Origin: Rhizopus arrhizus
Taxonomy: Eukaryota; Mucoromycota; Mucoromycetes; Mucorales; Rhizopodaceae
Assembly (NCBI GenBank): GCA_024220505.1
Contig: JAKZZE010000013.1
Location: 620,001-684,000 of the forward strand
DNA length: 64,000 nucleotides
Reading direction: 5' to 3'
Below are positions 45,512 through 58,383 of the stretch, piece by piece (position 1 is the first letter of the stretch; the number at the start of each line of letters is the position of its first letter). A model generated the notes under the pieces. It was not told the DNA's origin, did not search any database, and saw only the letters and a list, made by a program, of their open reading frames with translations. A program made the position numbers and the translations under genes.

Positions 45512-47134
45512 AAATAATTTATTTGTACATTTACATTGGCTGCATTAAACACAAATAATATTTATTGATACCTCTTTTTATTGAACTGCAGCATATGGCC
45601 CGTCAGACTCAGTCAGACTTTAGGTATTTTTAGCTGTGATTAAAATTTAGCAGTGGTTTTTTTTTAAGTATTCCGTCGAAAAGTTTAGAAATATCTTAAA
45701 GATACCTTATATTTTATCCTCTCAGACTCAACTTCATGAGTATTTGTGTTTATTCAATAAAGAAATTCCTCTTAAAATTTCTCATCAAACCATTTCCTAA
45801 TTTGGCACAGTACCTGAGAAAGATGATCCAAGCGTTATGTTCTGGTAAGGTAATTATCAAGGTAACAACAAAAACCAAAAGAGTACGTTTGAGACTGGAC
45901 TTTATTTAAGACAATCTTAATTTGTTAAAAAAGAAATCATTATAAAGTCTACTATTTATATTCTTCTATCAGTTGGCAGGTAAATGAGTAGTTATGAGCG
46001 TAGATCCAATAATTGACATGTTTGATTGAAAAACGATCACTGAATCGATTATGAATTTTTTTAATTTGTTGTTTTTATAGATCCTATTGTTCTTTAACTG
46101 ATCTGGGAGATTTGTCCCGTCTTCATGAAAGAAAAGATATATTTATATGAAATGCCTCCATCAGATCAAAGTTAACTAGGTACCTGATCCATGATTATTC
46201 ATTTACAGAAATGATGAGTAGTAAAGATCATGACTTATTTATTGTTCATGTTTACTTTATAGAATGAATCTAATAGTGATAGTTTTATATATAGACAAGA
46301 AGAATATATTATATTTAATAAAGATTTATTATTATCTTTTATCAGTTTCAATATACTTCTTTTAGTTGTGATTATTCAATGTCCGTTATGATCAGATACT
46401 GTAGGAATATCAGAAGCTTCAAGACTTACTAGTGGCACTATCTACATACTCTGCGAGCTCTCATTTACGTAGTTTGTAAATCATAGAGTACTACGGAACT
46501 CAAAAAAATAAATGACGCATTCACTTTGACCGTTCTCGTTTTGGAATAGACATCAGTTTCTTTTATATCTGCATGCATTGATTTTTTTTTTTTTTTTCTA
46601 CTGAAGACCTTTAGTTACCACTCTTCATGTCATGTAGTTTAATAGACGTTTACATAATGTGTATCATAGCTTTATTGAAATTCATAGGATCAAACAAAAA
46701 AGAGCTATCCCGATGTCTCTTTATTTTTCTCTACTTGTTGTAGTAGTTTTTCACACTACAATAGCCTTTTGATCTATCGCACCAATTATGATATCGCCAA
46801 AGTTTACTAGTCCGTACCATTCTACTTTTTTTTTTTTTTTTTTTTGGTTAAAATAAATTATGATTTATCTAAACAAGTAAAATCTAAAACTTCATCTTGT
46901 ACCAACAGTATTAACGATGTTAACTTTGAAATTGAGAGAGGGCTGGGAAAGAAGAACATTAAGACAATATTAAAAAATAGAAAGAGATATAAAGTACACT
47001 ACATAAATCTCTTTTTTTGCTCAATATCAAACTCAAAAAAATGTATATTCAAAAACTTGAAAAGGCAAGTCTTGTTTCAGACTACTTTTCCTGTTTGAAT
47101 TGTTTTATTAAAACTTTCATGGCATGCAAAACTT

Positions 47135-47171
<37 letters not shown>

Positions 47172-47764
47172 ATTATCTCACTCTCTGGTCCTCTTCTTTC
47201 GCTATCTGCTCTTTCATTTACGGACATGGCCATACTCCCGGCTTTATTAAGCCTTTCTAAACAGCGGCCACTTACACACTGTCAACAAAACTCTCGTCGT
47301 TCTCTTCTGAAAAGGAAGCAGAACTAAGCTGCAATCGATGGTTGCTTTACTTTTTGGAGGTAAGCGCTTTTATTCTTATGTTGTTTATGTCTTGATGACT
47401 GAGACTGACACTTTATATACCCTATCAATATATTTTTACACTTCAAATGTCTGCCTTTTTTTTAATAAATCAAGTTATTGGGATAATCTCATACAAATGC
47501 TTCATAAAAGTTTGAAGATATTGGATGACTAAGAAAAAAATAATTGGGTTATAACAATGAATCATTAGTTTAGCAGATAAGCATCTTACAACAGCCTTAT
47601 TTTAGTTTTTACTTAAAGTAGAGAGAGACCCTGAAAAACTCATTCTAATTTTGTTTATAGGTTTTGAATCATAATTGTTTATTTAGCGTGACCAAGAAAG
47701 AGAAATGGTACTTTACTTTTTTTAGGAATCCGGCCAAGTCGATAAATTTCATATGTTGCTTTTT
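45512..47764. other. Long gene-free stretch
   Basis: AT-rich DNA with two homopolymers (20 T at 46826-46845, 30 A at 47138-47167). Short ORFs around them (46844-47532) have low-complexity or shadow-like translations. I support no gene here. Confidence 0.45.
47138..47167. repeat. Poly-A tract (30 A)
   Basis: Intergenic A homopolymer, 312 bases to the right of a 20-T tract. Confidence 0.85.
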
Positions 47765-48357
47765 TTACACAGTACTTTCTGATGAGAATAAATGGTTTTG
47801 ACAGATCAATGATAGACATGAAACCTCAATATGATCGTTAGCTTGCCGTGCTTGGCTTAGTCCAAGTTTGATACAAAAATCTTATCATTGAGAATATTAA
47901 GTAATTGTACGTGTTTTTATTAACCTTGAATAACACAACTCAATCTATACTTCATACCAAGATATGACAAGTATAATCGAGCAGGAAATACACGTATACT
48001 CTTCAAATGAGGAAAGTTAAAATCTTTGCATTTTTAGTGATGATGTTTTTATACGCAGGTTATATTCTACCTTTTATATCTACATAGATACCTTTTGATA
48101 GATAGTAAGTAAAATATATAAAAGGTTTGTGCTTTTGTATTACCTCCCAAGGTGAATGCTTGCTCTATTTTAAAATGGTTATTGGATTGAAAAGGTGTCC
48201 AGTGATTATCTCGAAAGAACAACCAAGTAACTTCTCTTGAATAGTCCTTCAAGGATTCCAAGGAAGATGAACGATCTACATTAATCATTACTCTTTCTTT
48301 TGGTATAGATTCCTCTAGTATTGTTAATTGTGGATGCTGATACATTTTTATTATCAT
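47765..48357 (-). CDS. Four-exon gene with WWE-like N-terminal region
   Basis: Easily missed because each exon is short. Exons 48144-48357, 48071-48091, 47925-48023 and 47765-47880 join in one frame to 149 residues, with introns of 52, 47 and 44 bp. Sequence: MIIKMYQHPQLTILEESIPK ... REVTWLFFRDNHWTPFQSNN, IEQAFTLGGIYVDIKDFNFP, SIRVFPARLYLSYLGMKYRL, then an end DHIEVSCLSLICQNHLF. The W-x-F ... W-x-P-F ... IE-A-F spacing resembles a WWE domain (a ubiquitin/PARP-linked module), but this is weak. The 21-nt exon 2 is a microexon. The last 20 residues might instead be replaced by a further spliced exon. An ATG at 48345 is an alternative start. Confidence 0.6.
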
Positions 48358-48936
48358 GTCTTTATATAAAAAGTAAGTGAAAATATGAAAAAGAAAAAAG
48401 AAAAAAGAAAAAAAAAAAAAAGAAAAAAGAAAAGAAAAAGAAAAGAAAAAGGATTCAAGTAAAGATCAAGTATGACAAACAAACAAAAGATATCAAATGT
48501 CCTTTATTGTTTTATGCAAATATTATACAGTTGCATAGTCAATAAATAATCGGCTTTAATCAACAAGGCGCTTTATTCTTGAATATTATCGTACATTCAG
48601 AGTGCAGACTACAAATAAAGCTCTGTCTTTAGCAATAACCCTTTACCTGTACACACAGACTATTCTATGATAAATCGTAAACGAAAATCAGTTTCCTTAA
48701 AACATGATTTGTAAGGATTTGGCATCATTGCTAATAAGAGAGACAACCATGCTGAATCTAAGGCCTGTGAATATAAATGTTTGTATTTTGTTCAATAAAA
48801 ACTTTTTTATTTTATTTAAAAGTATAATAATAGAATATTGTATAGCGTATTTTACATGTTGGTATGTGTTGTATGGGCATTGTATAGCTAAATAAAAAAT
48901 ATATAAATATTTATGGATAAAGAATAGTTGTATCAT
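48358..48936. other. Intergenic with a purine repeat
   Basis: An AAAAGAAAAA-type purine stretch at 48379-48452 lies in the promoter of the minus-strand gene. The rest is AT-rich 3' flank of KOG1. Confidence 0.5.
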
Positions 48937-51900
48937 TCAAAGTCTTACTGTGATATAGCCATCGGTACCACTTGCTGCCATTACCATAAGATTAGGATGA
49001 AATGAAAGGGCTCTAGTTGAAGTGGCTTTCTGACTTAAAAAGCCAGTAGAAGGTCGGATTGTTGAAAGTCTACAACCATCCATATTCCATACTTTAATGA
49101 CTTGGTCAGCACCAGCACTAGATATAATATAAGATTACTTCATATTTTTGAGATTTACAGTCTACCTTGCAACAACATAGCTGTGATCATGAACAGCTAA
49201 CGATGTCATATTGCTGTGTGTATGTGCTTCAATTGTTTTTAGAGATTGCGTTTCACGAATATCCCATATCTTGATATCTCCTTCAAACCCTCCAGAAACT
49301 AATTCTCTGGTACCTTCTCTTTGCAAATGAATATTTGTTATCCACGCTTTATGTTCATCCCATTTTTTTACTCGACTAAATTAAGTGAATTAAACTTCAA
49401 CTCTAAAAGAAACTATTTCAAATTAACATACCTCTCACTTGGGCCCAAACGACGATCATATACTCCTATGGATCCATCACCAAATCCTGCTATGACAATA
49501 TTACCGTTAACTTGATCGGTAGTAATGCTTGTAACACAAGCCAAAGATTGCGTTGGTATATCCTATAGATCATCTATTAAGCGATTTTACAAGTAAATGT
49601 ATGGCAGCTTTTTCTTTACCATCACAGGCAGTTCTTGGTGTGCGTCCCAGACTTTGATCACTTTAGAATCTCCACCAGTAAAAAGGTAACCACGAGTTTG
49701 ATGCCAGTCAGTGACTAACCCACTTTGCTTTGAGTTACTCTTTTCCATGTCTTTTAACGCACGCCATGAACTGATGAGAACTGCTTGCTCTTGATCATAG
49801 TTTTTGTAAAGACGAACAACTCCGTCATCTATAGAAGTGGTGTTTTTTATTTAGTTTAGAGTTTATTAAGCTGGTGGAATTTTTACCTGAACCAGTCAAA
49901 AGTAGAGCCTCATCTTCTTCATTCAAAAATTTCATATCGGTTATACGACTATGCGGAGGATTGTTATTATCGATTACACTAAGTGGAGTACCGTTCTTCC
50001 AATCCCAAACACTAGAGTCAAAGAGAAGAGAGTCAGCTTGTTTTTTAGAAAAGAATAAAGTAAAAATGCTTACACTAAACAATTGTATGAATCGGCTGCT
50101 ACTAAATGAGGTTCAAATTGATGAAATAAAAGTAAAGAAGCTTCAGTGTCGTTGTACATTGAACTTAATTGCTCATCCCATCGGCTGGACCCTATGTTAA
50201 ACAGGTATTAGTCATAGAAAATAGCACTATTTTTGTATATAATTGTGTTTACCTGCCATGCCTTTTGTCAGATTAGACTCCTGCAAGATGTTTTCATTTC
50301 GGCTTCTTCTCCATTTACGTTTGGTATATATTACACTTCCTGGTTCGTCAGCTTCAGCAGCCCGCATCTGTGGCTCTGTAAAATACTCGCAACTCCAATC
50401 ATAAAAGGAAGAAGAGATAGGCAGCACTTTTTCCTCATGAGTAGTTTGCGCATGCTTAGAAGGACGACCATCTGCTATGTTGCCGTTTGGTGAATCTTGA
50501 TATGAAACATTTCCAAAATTGTAAATAGTACGCAATGTCGATGCAAACGAAACAGAACGTGCTAGCTTTACTGGTCTGCGAGCAAAAGAACTAGAGGTAG
50601 GTGATCGAGGTACATCTTGATCGTCTGCTAGATCTTGCCCAATAATGGCAGAGGTACTGCTTGTCACTTGCTGGTCCCTTGCCAAATTTGACGCGTATTC
50701 TCCAATAAATGGTGTGTTTAGCAATGTAGCTGTAATATGATCTACTACAATCGAGGCTACTTTTGAGACATCAGGATAAGGGTCAACTGATAAGTTTAAT
50801 AAAGCCTTCCAGAGCACAGCATACACAGAGTCAAAGCTTGATGATCCAAAATGTCCATCAAGAGCAGCACGCCACTCTGACTGCCTTGTCGCTCCAACTC
50901 CCCCTCGTAGCATGGCCTTGTCGCCTATTCGTTGATCCTCTTCGATTGTTTGACTTGCTGCTGTCAAAAATTTTGCAGACCCTGCTTGATGTACAATATG
51001 AGATAAGGCAATGACAAATTCACGCCGGACCATGGGAGAACCATCCGACATGACACAAAGTGCAGAGATGGCAATGTTGTGCTCAATATTGACAATTTGT
51101 TCTGTCTTGTTGGGATCTGAAAGAAACGTGCCAAGCGCGTACATGGCAGATGCACGTACTTCAGGCACACTGTCATTCAATAGTACTGTCAGCTTTTCAT
51201 GCCCATTTTCAGCAATTGCAATCGATTTGGCTTCGCTATTATTCATCCACACTTGGGCCAAACATAAACAAATCCACTGTCGTAATAGCGGATCGGGATC
51301 ATTGACGTGAGCTAGACAAGCAGAGATGACATTACCTCTTAAACAGGCTTGTTGGCCTGTCCTAAAATCAGTGCAAAATACAGATAAAATAAACGCGCTC
51401 ATTGCTCGGTGTTCAGAAACATGAGGGATACTAAGCATGGCATTGTTGGGAGTAAGAATATTGATGAAATAGGCGTAACCATGATCTTTAAGCAAATCAT
51501 TTTGACAGGACTGATCAACAGCCAAGATACGAGCCCAGATGAAGACCAAGACGGGTTTCAATTCGGCAGCAGGACTTTGTAATAACTTTAGGACATACGG
51601 AAAAATACCTACTGACAAAGCTGCATTCACAGCCCAAGGTCCCAAATCCAAGAATCTACTGAGCAAAATAAGAGCACGAAGACGATGTACTTGACTGAGT
51701 AGAACTTGAAGTACAATTGGTAATTGTTCTGGAATCTTTGGATTTACAGCGCCCTCCGCTAACCAAACCTCAAAGGCCGTTAATTGCTCTGAAAAGAAGG
51801 TACTTGATTGATACTCGTAAGCTGGCCCACCTGATTCAGCAGCCTTCAAAGCAGGTAACTGAAACAAACACATATCGACTGCAAGATCCCAAGCGTGCCA

Positions 51901-53206
51901 CATCGGGTGGTCATGTGTTTCTGGTAATTTTGGTGTGGACATGGGCGTACATTGATAAGACCGCATAATACGCTCGGCTAATAGATAGTTTCTGAACATA
52001 GAAGCCACCATCAAATCTTGTCTAAATAATTTTTTAAATAGCTCTGGTTGATCCTGAAGTACGCACCAAGCAATTGTATCTGTAACAGCTGTAAAGATCC
52101 AATTCAGTTCACCTAAGGGTGTACGTCGTTCAGTAGCGCGTCCAGGTAATTGCAAAACCATGTCCATAGTGATATTAGATGTCAATAGTGGATTTCGCAT
52201 GACAACCCACCTCAGTGACATTTCGATAGGTGTCGTTAAGCAAGCTGTGAATACATCAGCAGGTAAATCAGGATTCATGGGTAGCATCTCTGTCGGCCCG
52301 CAAGCGGCTAATTGAATAGAATCTTTCCAGGAGACTGTTGGATGATGCTGCTCTTGGGTTAGTCGCACGGCTTCTGAATCCCTTTGCTCGGCAAATCTAT
52401 TGAAAGCATTGATGATATTGCCTGCTGCTGAACAGTCCCAGACATAGATAACAGGTGATCCCAACCAAGACTGAAGATCAAAAAGTGAAACAGGAATATA
52501 TTGAGTGTAGTTGCGGTTAAAAACCCAAATTTCGCCGCTCGTAGTTGGTTTAGGCACGCCATGGCCGTTGTAGTGAAATAGAATTCGCTCTTCTTTTGCA
52601 TTGCGTCTCATTTGGCAGCAAATCTTTTTAGTCTCTTCGACAGAGGGGTCTAATGATAGCTTAAACCGCGTACGTCCATTAATCGTTTCATATTGATTGT
52701 GTAAATTTTTGCCAATAGCCTCTAGTGATTTCGAAGGCACAAGTAAGAAAGGGTCTATCCAGCACTCGAGTTTAGCGCACGGATTGGTTTTAACAATATC
52801 TGGGGGATCTGTGCCGATGTTAAGACAGACAACTAACAGACCTAGTGTACTAATGTTTAAAGTTCTCTCTTTTTTTATGTTTTCCCTGCAGCATTCATTT
52901 ACCTGAAACAGTTTTTATTCTCTCTCTTAAACGCTATAGATACACATGAGTATAAAGTACTGTATGACTAGAATGGTTTACCCAATCCTTTAAAGCATTT
53001 TTCACTGGCGTATTTGATTTACTATTCGCCTCGTGACGCTTTTCTGAAAAATATAAGAAACGAATAATGTCCTCTTCATATAGCTCTTCGTCAAAACCAT
53101 GTCTCATTTGGGCATTCTGATTATTTCTTGTTGTTTCCTCCCCATTAACTAATGTTGAGCTCGTACTTTTTGCATCTTCATTATTATCTATTGTTACTGA
53201 TACCAT
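48937..53206 (-). CDS. KOG1: Raptor/Kog1, TORC1 substrate-recruiting subunit
   Basis: Scaffold that presents substrates to TOR kinase. Eight exons: 52982-53206, 50253-52902, 50074-50191, 49887-50011, 49620-49828, 49432-49562, 49166-49375 and 48937-49117. They join in frame to 1282 residues (human raptor 1335). The N-terminal caspase-like RNC domain has VVCLNIGTDPPDIVKTNPCA, ERILFHYNGHGVPKPTTSGE and VIYVWDCSAAG. HEAT repeats fill exon 2 (DPDPLLRQWICLCLAQVWMN, VPEVRASAMYALGTFL). Seven WD40 blades occupy the 3' exons, for example VWDWKNGTPLS, IKVWDAHQELPV and IKVWNMDGC, ending MAASGTDGYITVRL. The first-intron acceptor at 52903 was chosen because it alone keeps phase. Confidence 0.95.
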
Positions 53207-53462
53207 TTTATTTATTCTAAAAATATAAATAAAAAACTACAGTGATTTCACTGCAAGTTTGAACAAAAAGTAAAAAGCGAGAGGTTTCTGACCAAAAGTC
53301 ACAGCAGTTTTGTCAACCAAAACGAGTAAATTTATTTTCCTTTTTTAATTTGTGTAAGGATGTAAAATAAGTCTTTCTCTATTTATAAAGATAGACAAAG
53401 AAAATAACTACTATATAAAATAAAGGGATAGACTAAAAGTTATAATTTATACATATGTTTAA

Positions 53463-53504
<42 letters not shown>

Positions 53505-53953
53505 TGGATAAGTAATTAAATACAACCTTAAATATGGGGCGTGACAAAGATTAAGACAAGCTCAACCTTCATTTTAAAAGCTGAGTAATATCATTGTAAA
53601 GATGAAGTAAATTAAACCAAAGAGCTCTTATATTTTATGTGCTTAAGTACATGTTATATAAAATATGATAACACGTAAATAGATACATCAAAAATTTCAA
53701 AGCTTTACAAAAAGAGGGTAAGACAATCTCGGATCAAATCACAAACATGTCATTTAACGTGACACTTGTACAAAATAATATTAGATATTGTACGTCAAAT
53801 TGTGGATAAACAACTGTTTGTTAAATTTATTTTAAAGAACATATTCAGAAAGATCCTTCTGATGCGTGTCAATACAAAACATACGAAGTTTATAAAAAAA
53901 CACACACCTGAATCGCTAAAAGGGGGCATCTCTGCATAGCAAAACAGTCTTTA
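53207..53953. other. Intergenic with a 37-T tract
   Basis: KOG1 promoter and VTA1 3' flank. T run at 53465-53501. No coding signal. Confidence 0.5.
53465..53501. repeat. Poly-T tract (37 T)
   Basis: Intergenic homopolymer. Confidence 0.9.
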
Positions 53954-55067
53954 TTAATAGCCGAAATTGTTTTTGTGATTAAACCCAAGATCGTTCAATG
54001 CAGCTAATAACTCGTTTCGTGCAGTTTTAACATCATCATACTCCAAAGCACTAATGGCCCATTTGGCATGCTTTTGAGCAGATGGAACATTGGCATTAAT
54101 GGTTGGGAGTGGAGCATCAGAAACAGTGATGGCTGGTTCTGTTGATGTTACAGGTAAAGAGTCGGGAATAGGAGCTGGTGCTGGAGCAACTGTTGCGGCA
54201 GAAGTAGGCGCTGTAACTGTGGGTACAGAAGGTAGTTGGGCTGTATCTGCTTCTTCATTAGGTGTGAGTGGTAAAGGCGCAGTGAAATTAGATGGAGGGC
54301 TTGGAAACTCTGAAACAGAAGGAATACTCTCCTGTTGTTGGTCTAGTGGTGATCCGACTTGAGGCTGACGACCTTCACGTAATGCTTTTGTAATATCCGT
54401 TGCTTTCCATTTTGCATATTTGATCTTTGCTTCAGTCTATACAATATGTTTTAAATGTGTCTGTATATTGTACATGTTTGTCTAATTTTATTTTTTACTT
54501 CAGCATCAATTTCTCCAAAGGTTTTTAATAGCTCCAAAAAGATGGATGCAGCTAAAAAGGTTTTGGCTGTCTTCCTGCCAAGATTATTAAATCAGTTAGT
54601 ACCTGAATACTTTTTTTTTTTTTTTTTTTTTTCCTTTACTCACTTGCTAGCTTTTCCAGCTCTATCTTCGTTGTCCGCATTCAAGAATATCTTTAAAGCA
54701 AAATTTTCTATATGAGCATATCCCACTAGGTCATTCGTAATGGCTTCATTATCTCCCATACTTTTCTTTTGCTACAATAGTATAGAAGCTGTTAGATATG
54801 CTTTGTTTCTGTAATTTATAACTACATACGTTCTCTAAGGAATCTAGCAAGTGAGACAAATACACATTTGTCTCTTTTGTACGAGAGCCTTTATTAATGG
54901 CAAGCTTTGCGGCATAATATTGAGCTATATTGAGATTGTTTTTTTAATTTTCGAATGAGAATATAGTCTATTCTACCATAGTAAGCAACAACTGGATCTC
55001 TTTGCAATAATTCTTGGCCTCGCTGAATGTAAGGTGTAATAAATTTCAAGTCAGAAGGGATTTCCAT
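53954..55067 (-). CDS. VTA1: Vta1/LIP5, activator of the Vps4 ATPase (ESCRT-III)
   Basis: Promotes Vps4-driven disassembly of ESCRT-III in multivesicular body sorting. Exons 54977-55067, 54830-54924, 54644-54771, 54499-54574 and 53954-54436 give 290 residues. The N-terminal MIT-like pair starts MEIPSDLKFITPYIQRGQEL and includes VVAYYAQYYAAKLAI. Then comes FALKIFLNADNEDRAGKASK with KTAKTFLAASIFLELLKTFG. A long Pro/Ala/Thr linker leads to the short C-terminal VSL domain (QKHAKWAISALEYDDVKTAR, LLAALNDLG) that contacts Vps4. Intron 3 contains 22 T on the plus strand, so A on the sense strand, close to its donor. Confidence 0.93.
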
Positions 55068-55313
55068 TTTCTATTTCTTTTATAACAAGAAGAAAAAGGT
55101 GCGAGGATTAACAACTTCGCGCGGTATTTCAAATTGATTTTTTGCAAAAACTTTTCTAAATTAAGATATAACAAGTACCAAACAGCATAGCTTGCATTAA
55201 CAAAAGAGAGATACAGGGATTATATATCAAAGATGAGATTATTTAAACATATACATTCATGTGTGCATAGATATGTGTGCGATATTTATTAATTATATTA
55301 CAAAGATATAATG
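55068..55313. other. Short intergenic spacer
   Basis: VTA1 promoter and PAK 3' flank. A GCGCGG patch near 55117 is the only GC-rich part. Confidence 0.45.
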
Positions 55314-57390
55314 TTATGAACTTTTTTTCTTCATATCTTTGCTTGCTTTTATAAGAGGAATTAGAGATTTAGAATGATCTCCACGCTGAAGAAAAGGATG
55401 TTGTAACAAAGTATTAGAATCAGGACGATTATTGCTATCTACTGTTAAAGATTGCTTCAAAAAGTCTTTGAGAGCATCTGATATCTCATCCGGGTGTTGT
55501 AACGAAGGGGTGCCGTTCGTAGCAATTAGATAAAGAGCCCTTAGTGGGTTTTCATGCAGATAAGGAGGTTCTCCTTCAATCATCTCAATAATCATAATTC
55601 CAAGTGACCAAATGTCGATCTTGGGACCATATTCTTTACGTGTTACTACTTCAGGTGCCATCCAGTAAGGTGTTCCAACCATTGTTGTTCTAGTTTCTGA
55701 GTCATTAAGCCTCGCACAGAAGCCAAAATCAGCTAATTTTGTATTAATGAACATTATATCATCCTGTCATTCCTTTTACTTTATACAACTTACTTAATTT
55801 AACTTGGCCATTGAGACCTAATAAGACATTATCTGATTTAATATCGCGGTGAATAATACCCAGTTGATGCAAATGGTATATGCCCTCTAATGATTCACGA
55901 CACACGGTTGCTATCTGGCTCTCTGTCATCATGCTGGTTGTCACAACATCTGTCAATGAGCCACCTTCCATGTATTCCATTACTACCCATAATTCATCCG
56001 TAACCAAGAACGAATCGATATAGTTTACAATGTTCTTGTGCTGAGCTTCTCTCATGACTAAGATTTCATTAATTATAACTTCTTTTCTCGATTGTTGAGA
56101 TAGATTCATTTGCTTGATGGCTACAGACATATTGGTATCCACAGATTGGGCTGTATATACACCACCAGATGCACCTTGACCAATCTTAACCATGTTTCTG
56201 TACAATTTTGTAGGGTCTGCATCGGTACAAATTGCTTGAAGGTCAGCAATCACTTGTGCATCCTTAGCCGCTTCCTCCCGCTGACGTTGCTCTCGTCTCT
56301 CTCTTCTAGACTGATCGTTACTGTCGAAATCAGGATCTAAAGGTGCCGGCATAGAAGCGATATAAACAGATCCATGATGCTGTTCTTGTAGAGATGGTGG
56401 TAATAGTGGTGGTGGTGTCGATGGTGCTGTCAATATCTTTGGCTTAGATGACACAGGTGGTTTAGGAGGAGGTTGCTTTTTCAGTTCTGGACGAGCCGGT
56501 ATAGGAGGAGGCGTACGCTGTTGAGATGGTCTGGAAGGGATAATTGGTCTAGATTCAGTAGGTCTCGCGCGCTGTGGTAGTGGGGGTGGTATATTATAGT
56601 GGCGTAGATGAACATTATCGAATTTTTCCCAAACAGAATCCTGATTTGATTCTTTATAGAAGCCTAAAGCGTCCAACACAGCCTAATCCACACAGATATA
56701 TATCAGTCTACTAAAAAAAAGTCTGTTGTTCAACATGAAAAATACCTTACCTGAGGGTTTTGCTGTTGCTCCTTTTTTGTAATACCACTTTGTTGAAGTA
56801 ATATTTGCCATTCTCTTGGCATTCCTGTGAATTCTCCTGTTTGTGAATTGAATCCAACATGTGTTACATGAACCATGTTGTAAGGAGAGGATATCTTTGC
56901 ATGAATTGAATTTGAATTTGTTGAAGATGTGGATGAATTATTAGTATTGTTGCTTTGGACTGGCCATAAGTCTAAAATTAATAGAAAAGTGTCATTAGTA
57001 AAAGAAATTCAAAGGGCTGAAAAAAGGCTTACCACTAACACTTTCAACTACTTTTCCAAACATTATTTTTAACGCTGAAGATCCACTTTTTTGTACAGAA
57101 ATAAGATTAGGAGTAGACGGTCTTTTGATGGCTTCTTTTTGAATTTTTATTACTGAAGGTCTTGGTGGAGGAGGCAGCGGTGGTGGTTGTGGTGGCGATG
57201 GCGATGGCGATGGCATATCTTGTATTGTTATATCTTTTTCTAATAGTGCTTTTATATTTGAAGGTTTTGGAGGAAGTAAAGGTGGTTGCGATTTTTTAAG
57301 ATTTGAATTGAGCTCGTTTTCTGATTTATTGTTAAACAATTTAACATTTGCAGAGACAATACCAATTGTTGAAGAAGAAGGGGAAGTCAT
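55314..57390 (-). CDS. p21-activated kinase (PAK/Ste20 family) with CRIB domain
   Basis: Cdc42/Rac effector kinase for polarity and MAPK signalling. Exons 57033-57390, 56751-56971, 55794-56682 and 55314-55732 give 628 residues. The Ser/Pro-rich N-terminus has several SH3-type proline runs ([18 protein letters not shown]). The CRIB/PBD reads [38 protein letters not shown]. Kinase motifs follow: [37 protein letters not shown], and the PAK signature [20 protein letters not shown]. It has no PH domain, unlike Cla4-type PAKs, so it is closer to Ste20/Shk1 in layout. Proline-rich linkers fill the space between CRIB and kinase. Confidence 0.93.
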
Positions 57391-58383
57391 TTTTGTTTTT
57401 CTCCAATGCCATTAGAATTGTGTCTTTTTTTATGTATATATTTTTTGGTATCAAAGCTTACGCTTTTCTTTTTATTAAAAAAAAGGGAAGTTGTAAGAAA
57501 GGCAGAGGATTACCACAATTATTGGCGTACTTTTAATGAAAACAAAGTTTTTTTTTTATTTTATTTTTTGTTGAAATGTGCAAATTTAATCATTTTCTTT
57601 AATGGCGTTATTTTTGTTGTTTAGTTGTCGCAACTTTTCTAAATTTCTATTATTTCAGTCCTCTTGCTTCTTTTACTAAGATTGTATGAAATTAATTAAA
57701 AGGATAGTTTGCAGAATGGATAAGTAAGGAAGGAAGAAAGAGGAAAAACTATCTGAAAATGTTAGCTTATTCATAAGGATTCGGAATAATAATAAGAAAA
57801 AAAAAAGATTTCTTGATCAGTTGAAGTACATGGTTTGTTAAAATGATTGCAAGAAACACTGTTACACAAAGTTTGGTAGATCAAACATTTTGTCCGTCTT
57901 ATGTTGCGCCACAAGCTCACATCTGATTATACAAGCATTGATATGGAAAAAAAAAAAAGTATAAGCAATGACTATAACACAACCTCTTGTAATTCTTGTT
58001 CGATTAGATTTCTTGTTTTTAAATAGGAACATTCTGTTGATTTTAATAAGTTTAGATTATAAGGCATTGTTAACATAACCTTGTTTGATTCAAAACAGTA
58101 AAATGTTACAATTGTTTTAAATTATAACCAATCAAATAATGAAAAAAAGGGTCTAAAGTGGACATTCAAAGATTTCAAAGGACTAGCAAGACGTCAAGAA
58201 CTAAAAATACGCTTAATAATATGGTTACATTAGAAAAAGGGGTAATAATTAAACAAAACAAAACAAAAAACCAGTTTTTTTTATTGAAATCACATTTTCA
58301 TTGAATGAGATGAAAGTGCAATGCTATTTACAGATGGTGGCATTGGAAACAATACAATTAAATAAATAGAATGAGAAAGCTTC
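57391..58383. other. Gene-free stretch between PAK and EXO1
   Basis: PAK promoter and AT-rich DNA. Plus-strand short ORFs near 57348-57624 are Phe/Lys low complexity. Confidence 0.5.

Noticed and set aside
46844..47532. Three short plus-strand ORFs around homopolymers
   Set aside because: Low-complexity or Lys-run starts, no domain, no matching splice signals.
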